DNA from: Burhinus oedicnemus
Taxonomy: Eukaryota; Chordata; Aves; Charadriiformes; Burhinidae
Length of the DNA: 64,000 nt
Direction of reading: 5' to 3'
Assembly (NCBI GenBank): GCA_008921705.1
Contig: VFFE01007633.1
Span: 2,103,920-2,167,919, forward strand
Part shown: piece by piece, positions 1 through 13,300 of the stretch
Numbering within the stretch: position 1 is the stretch's first letter
How the letters are laid out: the number at the start of each line of letters is the position of its first letter
Made by a program: the position numbers and the translations under genes
The notes under the pieces: generated by a model
Told to the model about the DNA's origin: nothing
Database searches by the model: none
What the model saw: the letters and a program-made list of their open reading frames with translations, nothing else

Positions 1-1233
1 AGAAATATCTTCTCAATCTGAACTGCAGTGTATAGTACACAATTTTAAACCATATAGTAATGAAAAAATTTAAAAAGCAAAAATCACCCAGTAGACTAAT
101 TTATTCACATTGTGTCATACATTGAGGGCCTACCTACAGAGAAATTCTAGGGAGAAGTCCTAACTTTGCTGAAAAAAACCCAACAGTATGACCTTAGATA
201 ATTTTCATATTTTTTTTTCCTGTTTTTAAAATGTAGTAATTTGTATCTTAACTCATGAGCGGAAATTTAATTGTAGCAAAGAATATGCGTATGTTTTTCA
301 GTCAGGTTATTTTTACAAAATGTATAGATGTACTACAGCACCAGGTGATAACTGATTGTCATAGACAACTGGACATTTGGTGTTAATGCCGTTGTCTCGG
401 TTTGTAAAATACTAGTCAGTTATTTTACAGGTAAATGACAAGGAAAGGAAAAAAGTGCAATCTTCATAAAAATCTAAAGAAACACATACTATATTGTAAT
501 TTGCAGGGATTTTTGTAACTTAAAGACAGTGACTGTAATAAGTACAAACTGAAAGAAATGGTGATTTTTGTACACGGTATTTCCCAAGAATAAATGCAAA
601 GTACTTAAATGCTATTTGTCCTCTGTTAAATAAAGTAATACAGGCTGTTGGAAACAAATCCCTGAATAAGTGTAAGAAATTGTTTAGGAGACTATGGGGG
701 GAAAGACTGTATTCTTTAACTACAGTATTGACCTAATTACAGGACAGTATTTTTTTTATGTACATAAAAGGCAAACATGACACAGAGAGATAAATAGTTC
801 TAGATGTAGTTAAGTGTTTTATATTAGAGTAATGTTTAAAGTTCAGTGATGAGGCAAAATGCGTATTTCTAAAACTATTTTAGGTATTTTTCACAGTTCC
901 AGTTATTTACTAACATACATAACATAAATGATCGGTAAAACAGAGTCCTTAAATTGTCTGACAGTTTCTTGGATGTTCTTTTTATTCAGTCATTTGGCCA
1001 AATCACTGTTATACCAGGCTGATGCTTTAGACTTTGTGTCTGGTTGAATAGTATGAGCTTTAGCTGACCAAGGCTATTGCAATTCAGGAATTGTACTGAA
1101 ATGATCCCTTCAGAACACTAGCGCATGTTTTCTGGGCTTGAAAATGAGACAAGTTGCAGATGTGTGTTTATATACTCGGCAAATGAAGTCTTTGAAGACT
1201 ATACAATACAGAATTCACAGAATGCAAAAACAT
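1..1233 (-). other. ANGPT2: ANGPT2 3' UTR (probably continues beyond the left edge)
   Basis: This AT-rich sequence follows the ANGPT2 stop codon. On the minus strand the canonical poly(A) signal AATAAA lies at 986-981 and again at 105-100, with the weaker ATTAAA at 271-266. The first would give a short 3' UTR of roughly 270 bases, the last one of more than 1.1 kb. Mammalian ANGPT2 has a long 3' UTR, so the distal site or one beyond the window is plausible. The true end cannot be decided from sequence alone. No repeat was recognised. Confidence 0.7.
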
Positions 1234-1394
1234 TTAGAAATCTGCTGGTCGAATCATCATAGTCGTGGCTTTGAGAGAGTATCCTGAGCCCTTCCAGTAG
1301 TACCACTTGATACCGTTGAACTTGTTGTTGTTCTGTCGTAATGGATAATACATTCCGTTGAGGTTAGAAGGACCACATGCATCAAACCACCATC
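1234..1394 (-). CDS. ANGPT2: ANGPT2 coding exon 9 with stop codon (residues 443-495)
   Basis: This terminal coding exon has its acceptor AG at 1396-1395. It encodes Trp-Trp-Phe-Asp-Ala-Cys449, the Asn-Leu-Asn-Gly-Met-Tyr-Tyr block and the Tie2-facing loop, and ends Arg-Pro-Ala-Asp-Phe with the stop at 1236-1234. The C-terminal 30 residues are essentially identical to human ANGPT2. The loop reads Pro460-Leu461-Arg462 where human ANGPT2 has Pro-Gln-Arg. Confidence 0.97.
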
Positions 1395-4300
1395 CTGCAA
1401 GACAGAAAACAAGGAAAAACATCAGCAGGTGAAAATGTCAGCACAGGTAATTTTCATAATAGTATATAAGGACACTTTGTTGCCCTGAAATGAAAAAGAA
1501 AGCTAAAACCAGGTTTTCATTCTTATGATTTGGAAGTGTCGGTATAAAATATGTCCCTCAAACTCAGCAAGGAAATGTATTTATATATTCACTACATATT
1601 CTTGAATCTTATGTAATACATAGTAGTTTAAAATTGAGAAGGGAAGGCCTTCAATCAAACTTAATTTATTATTGAGATCAAACATCGTTGACAGTCTTAG
1701 GGCAGAACTTGACTTGAACTATAACAATATTGAGTGTTCTTTGTTTTTTTTCTACTCTTTGGTAAATTCCTGTTCTTCACAGATTTAAACTCCTTTCTTC
1801 ATTGTTTTTAGAGGATCAATTCAGTTATCTGTTTCACTTCTCTGTGCAGATTAGTTCAAAACCTCTGTACTGAAACTTGGTAAGAAGGAAAAGCAGAAAA
1901 AAGCAACCCAAACTTATTTTGTACCCTTGTGGTCCTGACCTGTTAGTGGGTCATAAGGAAAATTTATTTTTTTTAATAAGATAATATTTTTATACTTCTG
2001 TTATGATGGTGATAATGTGTGTGTTCTGTTTTGCAGGGCAGTAATCCAATTATCCTTTTGGATAAACTGAAGCTGTCTTTTGTCTTGCAACTTGTGCTAT
2101 AGGGAAACTAACCATTGCTTTAGAGATAACAGGAAGAGAAGTCAAATTTACAAAGCAGTTTGTTTACATTTCAGAATGTGGAATTCTAGATTGATGAATT
2201 ATAGAATGGCTTATGTGGTTCAAGATAAAAATCCTACCTAAAACTCCAATAACTAGTGAACAATCATTAGAAAAATGTAGGTATCTCATATATGTGGTGT
2301 ATCTTAAATGTATGTATTGCCATTTCATAATTATACTGAAATATGGAATTAAATTTTGTACCCTTCTGCAACATGTACAGTATACAGCAGGTTTGGGGGT
2401 TTTCTTCTCCTCGGGATAGTTAGGAAATCAGTTTATGCCTAAAGAATCAGGAGCCATTTCTGTGACCAACTGAATCTCTAAAATAAGGGGGTTTTTTGGG
2501 GGGGTAAGTGTTTTGATCTCTGGGACTATGTTATCTCATTCCTTGGAAGAATCTGCTGTCACTCTGTTTAGTTCCACAATTACAGACTTTCTTGTACCCC
2601 AACTTGAAAGACTGGGGTTTTTTCTCCAGTTTTAACTTCTGTTGCTTTACTTTAACTAACCTTTGTCCAATGATAAATTATTTCATTTAGAGTCACTCTA
2701 CTAGCATTTCTATCTGGGAGTTTTGGACTTCTTCAATAGTCAAAATTCACTAAGTCAAAATTATTACTATTTATCTCACACACAATTTCGGTGCCAATAA
2801 AAATAGGAAGACTGAGAAACAAAAAAACATTCCTACCTCCTGTTAGCATTTGTGAACATTTGCAAATACATTTGTCATTGTCTGCATCCTTTGTGCTAAA
2901 ATCATTTCCTGGTTGGCTTATACTACTTATTTTGCCCGCTGTCCCAGTAATCCCTTTAAGGTAGATCCTGTAGAAGTGAAGAATGGAAAAACAATTATTA
3001 TGTGGAAGTTAATGGTAGTTGATCTGCAAAATAATGATGGAAGAGTTTGCAATAAATATCCTGTTCAAATAGTTCAGTTCTCTTCTGGCCAATGCACTGT
3101 TGTAAGCTGTTTTGCAGCATAATGTTTTCATATGAGTGGAAATGGTCAGCACAATATTCCAGTGAACAGCCTCCACATTTGTAGAGATGACTGTTTTGTT
3201 CATGTCATTATAAGAAGAGAGCAGGTAGATAATAACCCCTGGACTTTTTCGTATGTATCATGCATTTCTTAATACTGTAAGTACATTATGTGCAATTATA
3301 TTTTTTTTTAATTGAGCTCAAAGGTTTAAACCAAACCTTTTTGCTTCCTATTTTTCTGTTAGCACAACACAGCAATGTAGCGTTACAACTTTGCATCTAT
3401 GAGAGATAACAGCATTACCTGGACAACAAATTACCAACTAGTAACTGATATTTTAGGAGTTTCTCAATATTTCCCTTTCTGCTTTCCTAATTACTCTTCC
3501 TTTTCATGTCCTTCACAGATTTATTAGTGTTAAATCATAGAATCATTTAGGGTGGAAAAGACCCTTAAGATTATCCAGCCCAACCGTTACCCTGGTGCCG
3601 AGTTCACCACTAAACCATGTCCCTCAGCACCACATCTACGTATCTTTTAAATACCTCCAGGGATGGTGACTCAACCACTTCCCTGGGCAGCCTGTTCCAA
3701 TGCTTGATAACACATTCGGCGAAGAAATTTTTCCTAATATCCAATCTAAACCTCCCCTGGTGCAACTTGAGGCCATTTCCTCTTGTCCTATCACTTGTTA
3801 CTTGGGAGAAGAGATTGACCCCCACCTCTCTACAACCTCCTCTCAGGTAGTTGTTGAGAGTAATAAGGTCTCCCCTCAGCCTACTTTTCTCCAGGCCAAA
3901 CAACCCCAGTTCCCTCAGCTGTTCCTCATGAGACTTGTGCTCTAGACCCCTCACCAGCTTTCTTGCCCTTCTCTGGACGTGCTCCAGCACCTCAATGTCT
4001 TTCCTGTAGTGAGGGGCCCAAAACAGAACACAATATTTGAGGTGGGGCCTCACCAGTGCCGAGTACAGGGGGACAATCGCTTCCCTAGTCCTGATGGCCA
4101 CACTGTTCCTGATACAAGCCGGGATGCTGTTAGCCTTCTTGGCCACCTGGGCACACTGCTGGCTCATATTCAGTCGACTGTCGACCAACACCCCCAGGTC
4201 CTTTTCTGCTGGGCAGCTTTGCAGCCACTCTTCCCCAAGCCTGTAGCGCTGCATGGGCTTGTTGTGACCCAAGTGCAGGACGCAGCACTTGGGCTTGTTG

Positions 4301-7300
4301 AACCTCATGCCATTGGCCTTGGCCCATCCATCCAGCCTGTCCAGATCCCTCTGTAGGGCCATTCTACCCTCAAGCAGATTAGTCCTGCCTAACTAGGTGT
4401 CACCTGAAAACTTACTTGTTGATACAGATTAAACAAAACAGAGGCATTTACGTTTGCTGCAATTCCCTGGCAAGGTAAGCTTTCAGTGAGGCTGCTACTG
4501 TTTGGATGTGCTTACACAGGTGCAGATGCAGTCTCAGTGGGGAGAGACAGGGCACTGAACTGAGGAGGCGATTACACAGCTATTACTGTGTTACGCTGAA
4601 TTGGAAGGACTTGAACCCTCTTCTCCTACAGTATCTCTTTGGTGATTGCATTTCTGTATCAAATAACACATCCTTCTCAGAAATATTCTATTTGTTTAAG
4701 GAGGAGATCTGACTCTGAGGAGAACTAACTCGTCCATGGATCAGTCTTTGTCTTGCGTGTAATTCTCTGCTTATGACAGAAGTTGTCTTTGGTAGTTTAA
4801 CAGATTATTTTAACCTGTTTTATATTCCCTATTTGAAAATATTAAGAATGAATTAAATTTTTATCCATTTAGGTTTTAAAAGATCAGCTTATTACAGATT
4901 TTCTCAAAAATCTCTTCCAAAAGTTAAATATTGTATTTTTTTCTTAAGGTGAGTTCAAGATCCTGTAAGCCAATTTCTAACCTAAGTGGTATTAAAGCTT
5001 CCAAGTATAATGTATGAGCCTAGGCTTGATCTTCAGATGTCATTTTGAAGTCTAATGCAAGAAGAGAATTTTTATTTTTTATTACTATTATTCAATTTTT
5101 AAAAGCAGATAAGAGGCAATGGTTGTAAATTGAAATGAGAGGTTCTGACTGGATATCAGGAAAACCTTTTTCACCGTGAGGACAGACAAGCAGTGGAACA
5201 GTGGGAGAGGATACCTTTGGAGGTTATCAAGACCCAACTGGATAAAGCCCTGAGCATCCTGGCCTGACCTCACAGCTTTGAGATCAGGAACTTTGACTCA
5301 AACAAAGTCCCTTCCGATCTCAGTTTCTCTATGAATCTATGAAATTTTAGTTTTATGACCCAACTTATAATCTTTCCAGCATTCAGAATGTATTAATGTT
5401 TTTAATGTAATGAAAGTTCCTCTTAATTTAATACTTTCTTAGATTTTTTTCTTTTTCATAATGTTAAATATATTCTTTAATCGCCTGCATTCTATGATGC
5501 ATTCCACGTTTGGTTGCATTTTAAAATGAAGTCTCTATTTACAGACAACCATTTTAGTTTTCAGTAATTATTTTTTAATATTGTAAGTGGACAAGGGTAA
5601 TGACCCATTTTGCAAAGGTTGCCTTTATAAGTATTTTAAAGCATTACTTTAAAAAAATCTCAGCTGTAGATTCTGACTGTTTCCAGATGAAAAAATATTT
5701 GCTTTGGACTTGAGACAACTGTATACTACTAAGGCGTTGAGATCTAATGTTTTGGGGGAGGGAGATGCTGATAGTTTTGGATTGCTTTGCATGTAAGACT
5801 TGAGTTGAAGTAACAGAGAGCATGTCTCTCATGAGGAAAGGCTGAGAGACCTGGGTCTGTTTAGCCTGGAGAAGAGAAGGCTGAGAGGGGTCTTATCAAT
5901 GTTTATGAATATCTAAAGGGCGGGTGTAAAGAGGATGATGGGCCAGACCCTTTTCAGTGATGCCCAGCAACAGGACAAGGGGCAACAGGCACAAACCGGA
6001 ACACGGGAAATTCTGTCTAAACATAAGGAAAAACTTCTTTACTTTGAGTGTTGACAGAGCACTGGAGCAGACTGCCCAGAGAGGCTGTGGAGTCTCCTTC
6101 TCTGGAGATACTCAAAACCTGCCTGGATATGATCCTGGGCAACCTGCTGTAGCAGGGGATTTGGACTAGATGATCTCCAAAGGTCCCTTCCAACCCCTAC
6201 CATTCTGTGATTCTGTGAACAGCATTAGTTCTCTTGAGTGTCAGATTGACTTTGTTTACAATAAATAGCTGCTAGAAATCTTGGAGAAATTAATCTAAAT
6301 TTAGGCAATCTTTCTGTCCAGTCACCGAGAACTCCATGAATCTATAAGATTCTTATAAAGAAACATTTCCTGGACCATGTAATAGGAAAGTATTTGTTAT
6401 ACTGTAGAGTCTCTGGTTTCTTCTGTAACCAATCAAACCATGTCTACTGCATTTCCAGAGAGACTGGAGAATGAAGTATGAACTGCCCATATATTTCAGC
6501 TGTGGCTGATACTGTTTCAAAATGTGTAACACTATGATACTATTTAAAATGTATAATACTATCATAGTACTTATTTATATATAAAGTATTTATTTAAAAC
6601 CTATGTTATTTCCTATTTTAACCAAATGTGTAAGAAGAAATTGTGAAGCTTTATGTTTTACAGAATGATGGGAGCATAAGTAACAGGTCTATTAAAATCT
6701 GGCGTTTAAAATGACAAGTTTGTAGGGGGTGAGACTGGACATTTGCTATTAGCTTAATTTCACAGGTAGGATCATTATTCTTTGACAATCCAAAGCAGCA
6801 GGTCATGGCAGGAGAAGGTAGTATTACCTCAGTGTGCTCTTCATGACGACAGTACAGCTCCTACTACCCACTGACTTAAGTGGAAAATCTCCTTGCAGTA
6901 CTGTTCATCTTAGTCATTCACCTTCCAGAAATGTATCTATTGCCTGGAATCAGGATTTGATAGCAACTGCAGACAGGTTCCTATTGCCCTGAATACTGTC
7001 CACTGCCATGTGTGATATTGGCAAGTGTATCCTATACCATACCATCTTGTGCATCTTGTGTGTCACACTCACCCAGTGTGCACTAGTAAAATATACATTG
7101 TCTCCATTTGGGAAAAAATTGATATTAAGACTGTTTTAAGCAACAGGTGAAAAACGGAGCAAACATTATTTTTTAAGTGAATTGAAAAAACATCATAAGT
7201 TGTATGAAATAAGGTCATGCATCTACACAGTCTAGAATGATTATTATCAGATCTTTTTTTATTCAGACCTGATTTTTCTGCTTACCTGTATTTTAGTTCT

Positions 7301-10300
7301 TCACTTGCTAGAGAGAAGTGGTCATACAATGAATACGCCTCATTTCCTTCCCAGTCTTTCAGGTGTATTTTAAGAACGTAACGCTTCTGATTAGTCAGTT
7401 GAGAAACAAACTCATTTCCCAGCCAGTATTCCCCAGCAGGATCACCAAATCCCTGTAATTCAATTTGTATATTTAAATAGCTTCGTTTTGTTTTTTCTTT
7501 GAGTTTGAAATGATAACTTTATCCGGTTTTAAGTTTAATAGTTTTCAGTCTGTCAACTAAGAATTTTACTGTGTCTGTGAGGGTTATAGATCTGTAATAT
7601 TTCAAAAAGTTAATTTCAGCAGAGACAAACTCAGGAATCTGAAATAGTGAATCAATATTACTTAGCAGATTTAGAGCAGTTTCTACTGTTGCCACTAGAA
7701 ACACAAATATAAATAACTCAAAAAATGTGGGCATATCATGGAACAGTTGATTAAAGAAAAGTGAAGTTTCTCTTTAAAAACAAACATCGCACTTGCAAGT
7801 CTGCTTAGGCAAACAACTTGTACTACTCTGACATTCCTAAATGAACATCTAAGGACAAAGACAACTGCTAAAACCTGCTTACATTCTAAGGATGCTATTA
7901 ATATAAGTTTATTATCAGATTTCAGATAATAATAACTAATATTAAGGCTTCAGAAAACATTGTTTACCATCTTGTACTCTTTCCATGTCCGGTGAAAGTC
8001 CACAGTGCCATCTTCACGTCTCTGGATAACAGTCCAACCACCTCCACCAGTTTCCATGTCACAGTAGGCCTACCAGAGTAAGCATGTAACAGCGTAAGTG
8101 CATGCAGTCATGGGAAAACAAAAATACAAAGCATGTACTTTGCATAATTCTATACCATAGGATCATAGAATGGTTTGGGCTGGAGGGGACCTTAAAGATC
8201 ATCTAGTTCCAACCCCCCTGCCATGAGCAAGGACACCTCCCACTAGACCTGGTTGCTCAAAGACCCTGTGGCAAGTGCTTTGTGTCATTTTAGGAAGTAA
8301 AGTGTGCTCCTTACTAAGTTTCCAATGTACTTGGCTCTTCTAGGGTTTGCATGTATTTCTGTGTATGTCTATTGTATGTATGTTATACACAAATGTACAC
8401 ATATATCTATATAAATCAAATGGTATTTAGAGTGCAAGCAGTGGCATATATACTATTCAAAGGCATCAGACTTTTGAAGGGAAAGAAAGCCCCTAGAGTT
8501 GCATATAATAAACTTATTAGTGTTTCAATAGGCTGTAACACATTGGAAATCCAAAGCAGACACTGTATTTTAAGGTTGTATCTAGACTCTGTTCAACATC
8601 AGAGAATCTTGAGACATTCAACTGGAGATTTTTAGAAAAGATAAAAGAAATAAGGAAAAGAGTTGGATTAGGGATTACTCAAAGTATGACATGTGAATGG
8701 AATTTAATTGAAAGCAGCAACTTTAATTTGTACTGATGTATGCAATTCCTTGCAACTCAAAGCCTGTTCTTTTGATTGTTTTTACTAACCTCTGTATTTA
8801 ATGATTGGTAAAGATTTGGTAATAGTATATAATTCAATTTAGTAAAAATAAATAAGGCCTTGAAAAGGAAGGACTGAAGATAAGGTATTGTAAAAGATGA
8901 GGAATCTGTTTTAGAAAGCTAACTCATGATGTGTAATGCCTACGTGAAAATTAATTTTCAAAGGAGGCTATGAAGAGGGGTACTAGAGATGGGCTAAAGT
9001 AGATGCAGATACTTCTATTAAGCGTCTCTACAAGTTAAAATGCTGATTTAACAGTGGTCAAATATCATTGGTTGTGGAGAAAGTTGTTGACTGTGAAGCT
9101 TCACCCCCCTGAAAGGACGGTATAAGCAGCCATATTGAGAATAGAACTGTTTCACCTTTCTCTGAAACGTGTAGTTTTTAACTACTTACAGAGGGAGGCT
9201 GGGAATTAATTTACATGGGCCACTGGTCCAGTCTGATGTTGCTATTGTAGATGTTAATTGATGGTTTTGAATGTTACATGTAATTTCCTTGATGCCTATC
9301 ATCTAAATTTCAATTCAGCTGGAATTAGTACTTTGAAGATATAAATGCCTTAAAATAGCACTTTATTTAGTTCTAAGGAGATTAAAATATTCTCAAACAG
9401 TGAATGACTGTGAATGTCTTATATAAAATATTCCAGTTACAGCCAATATCCATTTTGTATGTAAATGGTAAAACAGCTACCCTTTATAGACACTGTAGGC
9501 TCTTTGGGATAAATGCTGGGGTACTGCAAATTTGTTCCGAAAAGGAGAAGCAATTTAGTAGGAACTGAAACACATAATAAGAAATTGAAGAAGAGAAGTC
9601 CACAAAAATTTCATGTAGATTTTTCTTAGCAGTAACAATTTTATAAAGTTTATGTAAATTTGAGAGTATAATTTTTCCGCACCAAAAAAATTCATGTCAG
9701 TCATCTGTACGTGCTTCTAAAAGATGCCAGTTTTATGGCCTTACAAATGGAAATCCTTTTCTTTCTTGGGTGGAAAGTGTGGCACAGGCAAAGGGAATGT
9801 ACTGGTTACATCACCTTCTAGTGTCATAGTAATTGTTTTAAAAGATGAGAAGGTTATTGCTGAGATTTCAGTGGATGGTTTTTATCTGCTGTACTTCGTG
9901 GTTGCACACTTGCTCCCTGGAACTAGCTAAAAAGTGAAAATGCTTTTTACCACCTATAAAGTAAGCATCATACAGTGAAGTGTTTTGCTTTCAGGCTTGA
10001 CTGGCAATCCAGAACCCTGTCTTTCAAGCCCTTACATATGCAGGTTTGCTCATGAAATCATTCCTTTCCTTTCCAGATCATTTCCCTAGAAATCAATTCT
10101 CTGACTAAACAAGATGAAAACACTTACTGTAAAACTAGGAACTTCAAATTTATATACACACTGTTTTTTTAATTGGGGAAAAAATAAAGTCAATGAAGAA
10201 AAATGGTAGTAAAAATTACAGAAAGAAAATTCATGAAATATGTTGATCTATTTTTATTCCTTTTTACTAAAAATACTTAAGTGAATTATGTATATTCATA

Positions 10301-13300
10301 AGTAATTTTAAGGATGGCGATAGGCTATTCAGTAAAATGAAGATTAAGGAAAGGATTTGCTTAGTTTAAAATAAACACAATAAATTGCTGTGTCAGTCTG
10401 CAGAGGGAACAATTCCTTCATGATGTATGTGAAAGATGAGGGGAGAGGAAACATTTATTTGGACTATAATTCTTTTTTTTAAAAATCATCATTCTCCAGT
10501 AAAATGATATGCATATGAGGCTTTCTCTAACACTCATTACTAGAACAGAACTCTTCTGACCTTTCAGCGTAGCCTAGATTTTATATTCAAAAGGAAGAAA
10601 TGTAACATTTCATAAAACTAGTAAAAATAGATACCAAGATTAGGCAGGCAGCAGGAGTCTTCAAACAGATGCCAAAAAGAATAAAGAGATTAGCCTCTCA
10701 AATTACAACAAATTGGCAGGGGGAATATTTGATTTATCTTGTGAACTGCTTCAGTACTTACAGTTCTAGCAGCTGTAGCATTGTGAGAGCTAAAGTCAGC
10801 TGTTTATATTTTTCACCTTCAGCTAAAGATCAGTGCTGTATTTTTGAAAATACTGTAATGTACATGTAACCAGAAGTAGTCCCCTTTCCACAAATGATAA
10901 GCGTATAAGCTGTGAGCAGTCAATTTGATGTCTTCACTGTCTAGGAAGTTGACTTTCAGAGCAAGCGATTTTTCTTCTTTTTTCTTGTACATCAGGATAT
11001 TTGGGGTGTAAGTATTTTCAGACCTACTTTCTGAATGGTAAGGCTCTGGCTGAGTTATCAGGATGAAGATCCACTACAGTTTTTATACCAAAACAATTGC
11101 GGTTGCCACATCTGAGCAATGTCCCTTTGCATCACTTTTGGCTGTTGTCTGAACACTTTTGAGTCATGATGCTCAATGATTTTGTATTCTGCTATCTCTA
11201 GCTCCTAGAGATGTGACTGGGTAAGAATTGCAGTCTTGGTTTCCTTGTTGTGGAAAAAATAACTGCATACATGGATTTTAATGTAATTTAACCTAATACC
11301 AGTTACCAATGAAAAAGACAGATGATGAGACTTCCAAAATTCACAAAAAAAACCCCTCATCTGACATCTTACTGTATCAGAGACGCTATACATACGCTCT
11401 TTTTTAATGCTTGGGGATGGAAACAATTTGCGTGTATGTATTTTAGACATAAGGTCCATGGCATGGGCTGCTTTTGAAATGACTAGCTAGTTGTCTGGAT
11501 GATCACTTTTTAGGAAAGTTATGCAAACCCATTTTGTTGGTATATTCAAACTTGCCCAAATCACTTTCTGCAAGGAAGTTTTGGTTAAAAAGGCCTTGGC
11601 TTGGATTGTGTGTCGGTTCCGGGACAAAAATTCAGCTCCACAGGATGGAAACAGGGAAGAGCTTAGCCACTGCTTCAGCCACTGTTTTAAGATTTGGGGT
11701 AATATTTTGTTAATATTTGTGGTAACAGTTGAGCTGATATATTAGGGTCATCCGCCCAACTATTCTGCCTAGTTAAGACCAGGAGGTTAATTGGTTCAGG
11801 TGACTGCTGTAAACATGAAGCTATTGACTTTTCATGGGTTTTACATTTTTCCTTGTGTCAGCAGTCTTTTGCTGTTTTTTTCTCAGTGTTTTTAAAAGGA
11901 GTTAGCTTTTGTCCTGGTGCAGAACAGGAAAGCTTGAAAGCTTGAAAACGTTAATGGAATGAAATAATTGTTTTCCTCTCAGCTCTTGTATGCAATTCTT
12001 TAGTTTTGGATTATAATGGGAGAGAAATTAGTGAAGTGGGCTAAGTTACAGATTACACAGAAGTTGTTTATAAGCCTGTTGGGAGGTCAGAAGGTGTTAT
12101 AAGAGGAAAAGACAAAAACATAAACAGCAGTGCAGCACTTTTGGCAAATAAAAAAGGTCATTCTGTTTCCTGGTCCGAGTGACCATCCACATCATAAACA
12201 GTTGAAAATGGTGTAATGTGTTGATTATCCCTAAACCTTCACTTCCCTTGACAACTTCTCTTAAGCGTTTGTATTTATGTAAAAAATCTGCATCAGATTA
12301 GAACTGTTTAGTCTCTTATTTTTCATGTAGTATAGTGAGTAAAACCTCCATTGTCTTTTTAAGTGTCTCTTACATTCTATCTGAAGTGGGCAGAATAAGA
12401 TTAAAATTCTTTAATATTATTAAATTAATTACTAATTTAATTAAATCATTGCATTTTAACTACTTTTTATAAACCAGTCAATTACCAAAATGGGTATCTT
12501 TGTTAAGTGTTTTAAGCCTCCGTATTCAAATGTAAAGCATTTAATATTTTATAGTCTAGGAAATTTGTGATTGTACTTTTGTGTCAGGGATAGAATATTT
12601 TGGTAGGTTTTAGTTTTGTAGAAATGTGCATTGCTCTGGCTTCTCAGATCATATAAACTGCCTAAATATTTATGGCTTTGAAAATGCAGTGTTAAAGTTT
12701 ATGACAGAAATTTTCATTCTGTAATATGGCATGCACTTGTGTCTGCTTTTAGAAAATGTGCATGCTTTGTATATGATATTTGATAGTAATATTAAAACCA
12801 AAGGTATAAGCTTGAGACAAGTAACATTGACATTCAAGGAACGTAACCCTTCCTGAGATGTCTAACAAAGACTGCTGCAGTCTATTACTTTAGAGATGCA
12901 GTAGCTTGCATCTCCTATAGCACTTAAAATTCTGATAGTAGATATCTTTGCTAATTAAATACTAATGTGCTTCATGTGTAATAAAGCACGTTATTGCATC
13001 TTATGTAACTAATTTTCCTATGAAACAGGTGTATTGAATATAGACTAGATTATTCCAAAGGAAAACCAGCCTCTTTTTGTTTTCTTAAGAGAAGCAGACT
13101 GCAGATATCGTAATTTCTGTAGATGATATCTGCAAAAATTCCAGGGTTTACATATTGTATTTTATAGATCTTGCCCAAACAAATTGCTTATTTCCTTTAG
13201 TTGAGAGCTTTGTAAGGGTAAAGGTCGCAAAGTCTGGCTTGGGCTAGATGAAGTTCTGGCACGTCAAAGACTAATCACTGGTGAACTTAATTTCCAAACC

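Larger units (their letters stand above)
2968..7285 (-). other. ANGPT2 intron 7
   Basis: This 4.3-kb intron carries three CR1 fragments: one on the minus strand (3536-4420) and two on the plus strand (5135-5343 and 5826-6219). The remaining sequence is AT-rich and shows no feature I can name. Confidence 0.9.

Noticed and set aside
3617..4356. + strand open frames overlapping the CR1 at 3.5-4.4 kb
   Set aside because: They are antisense shadows of the CR1 reverse-transcriptase frame.
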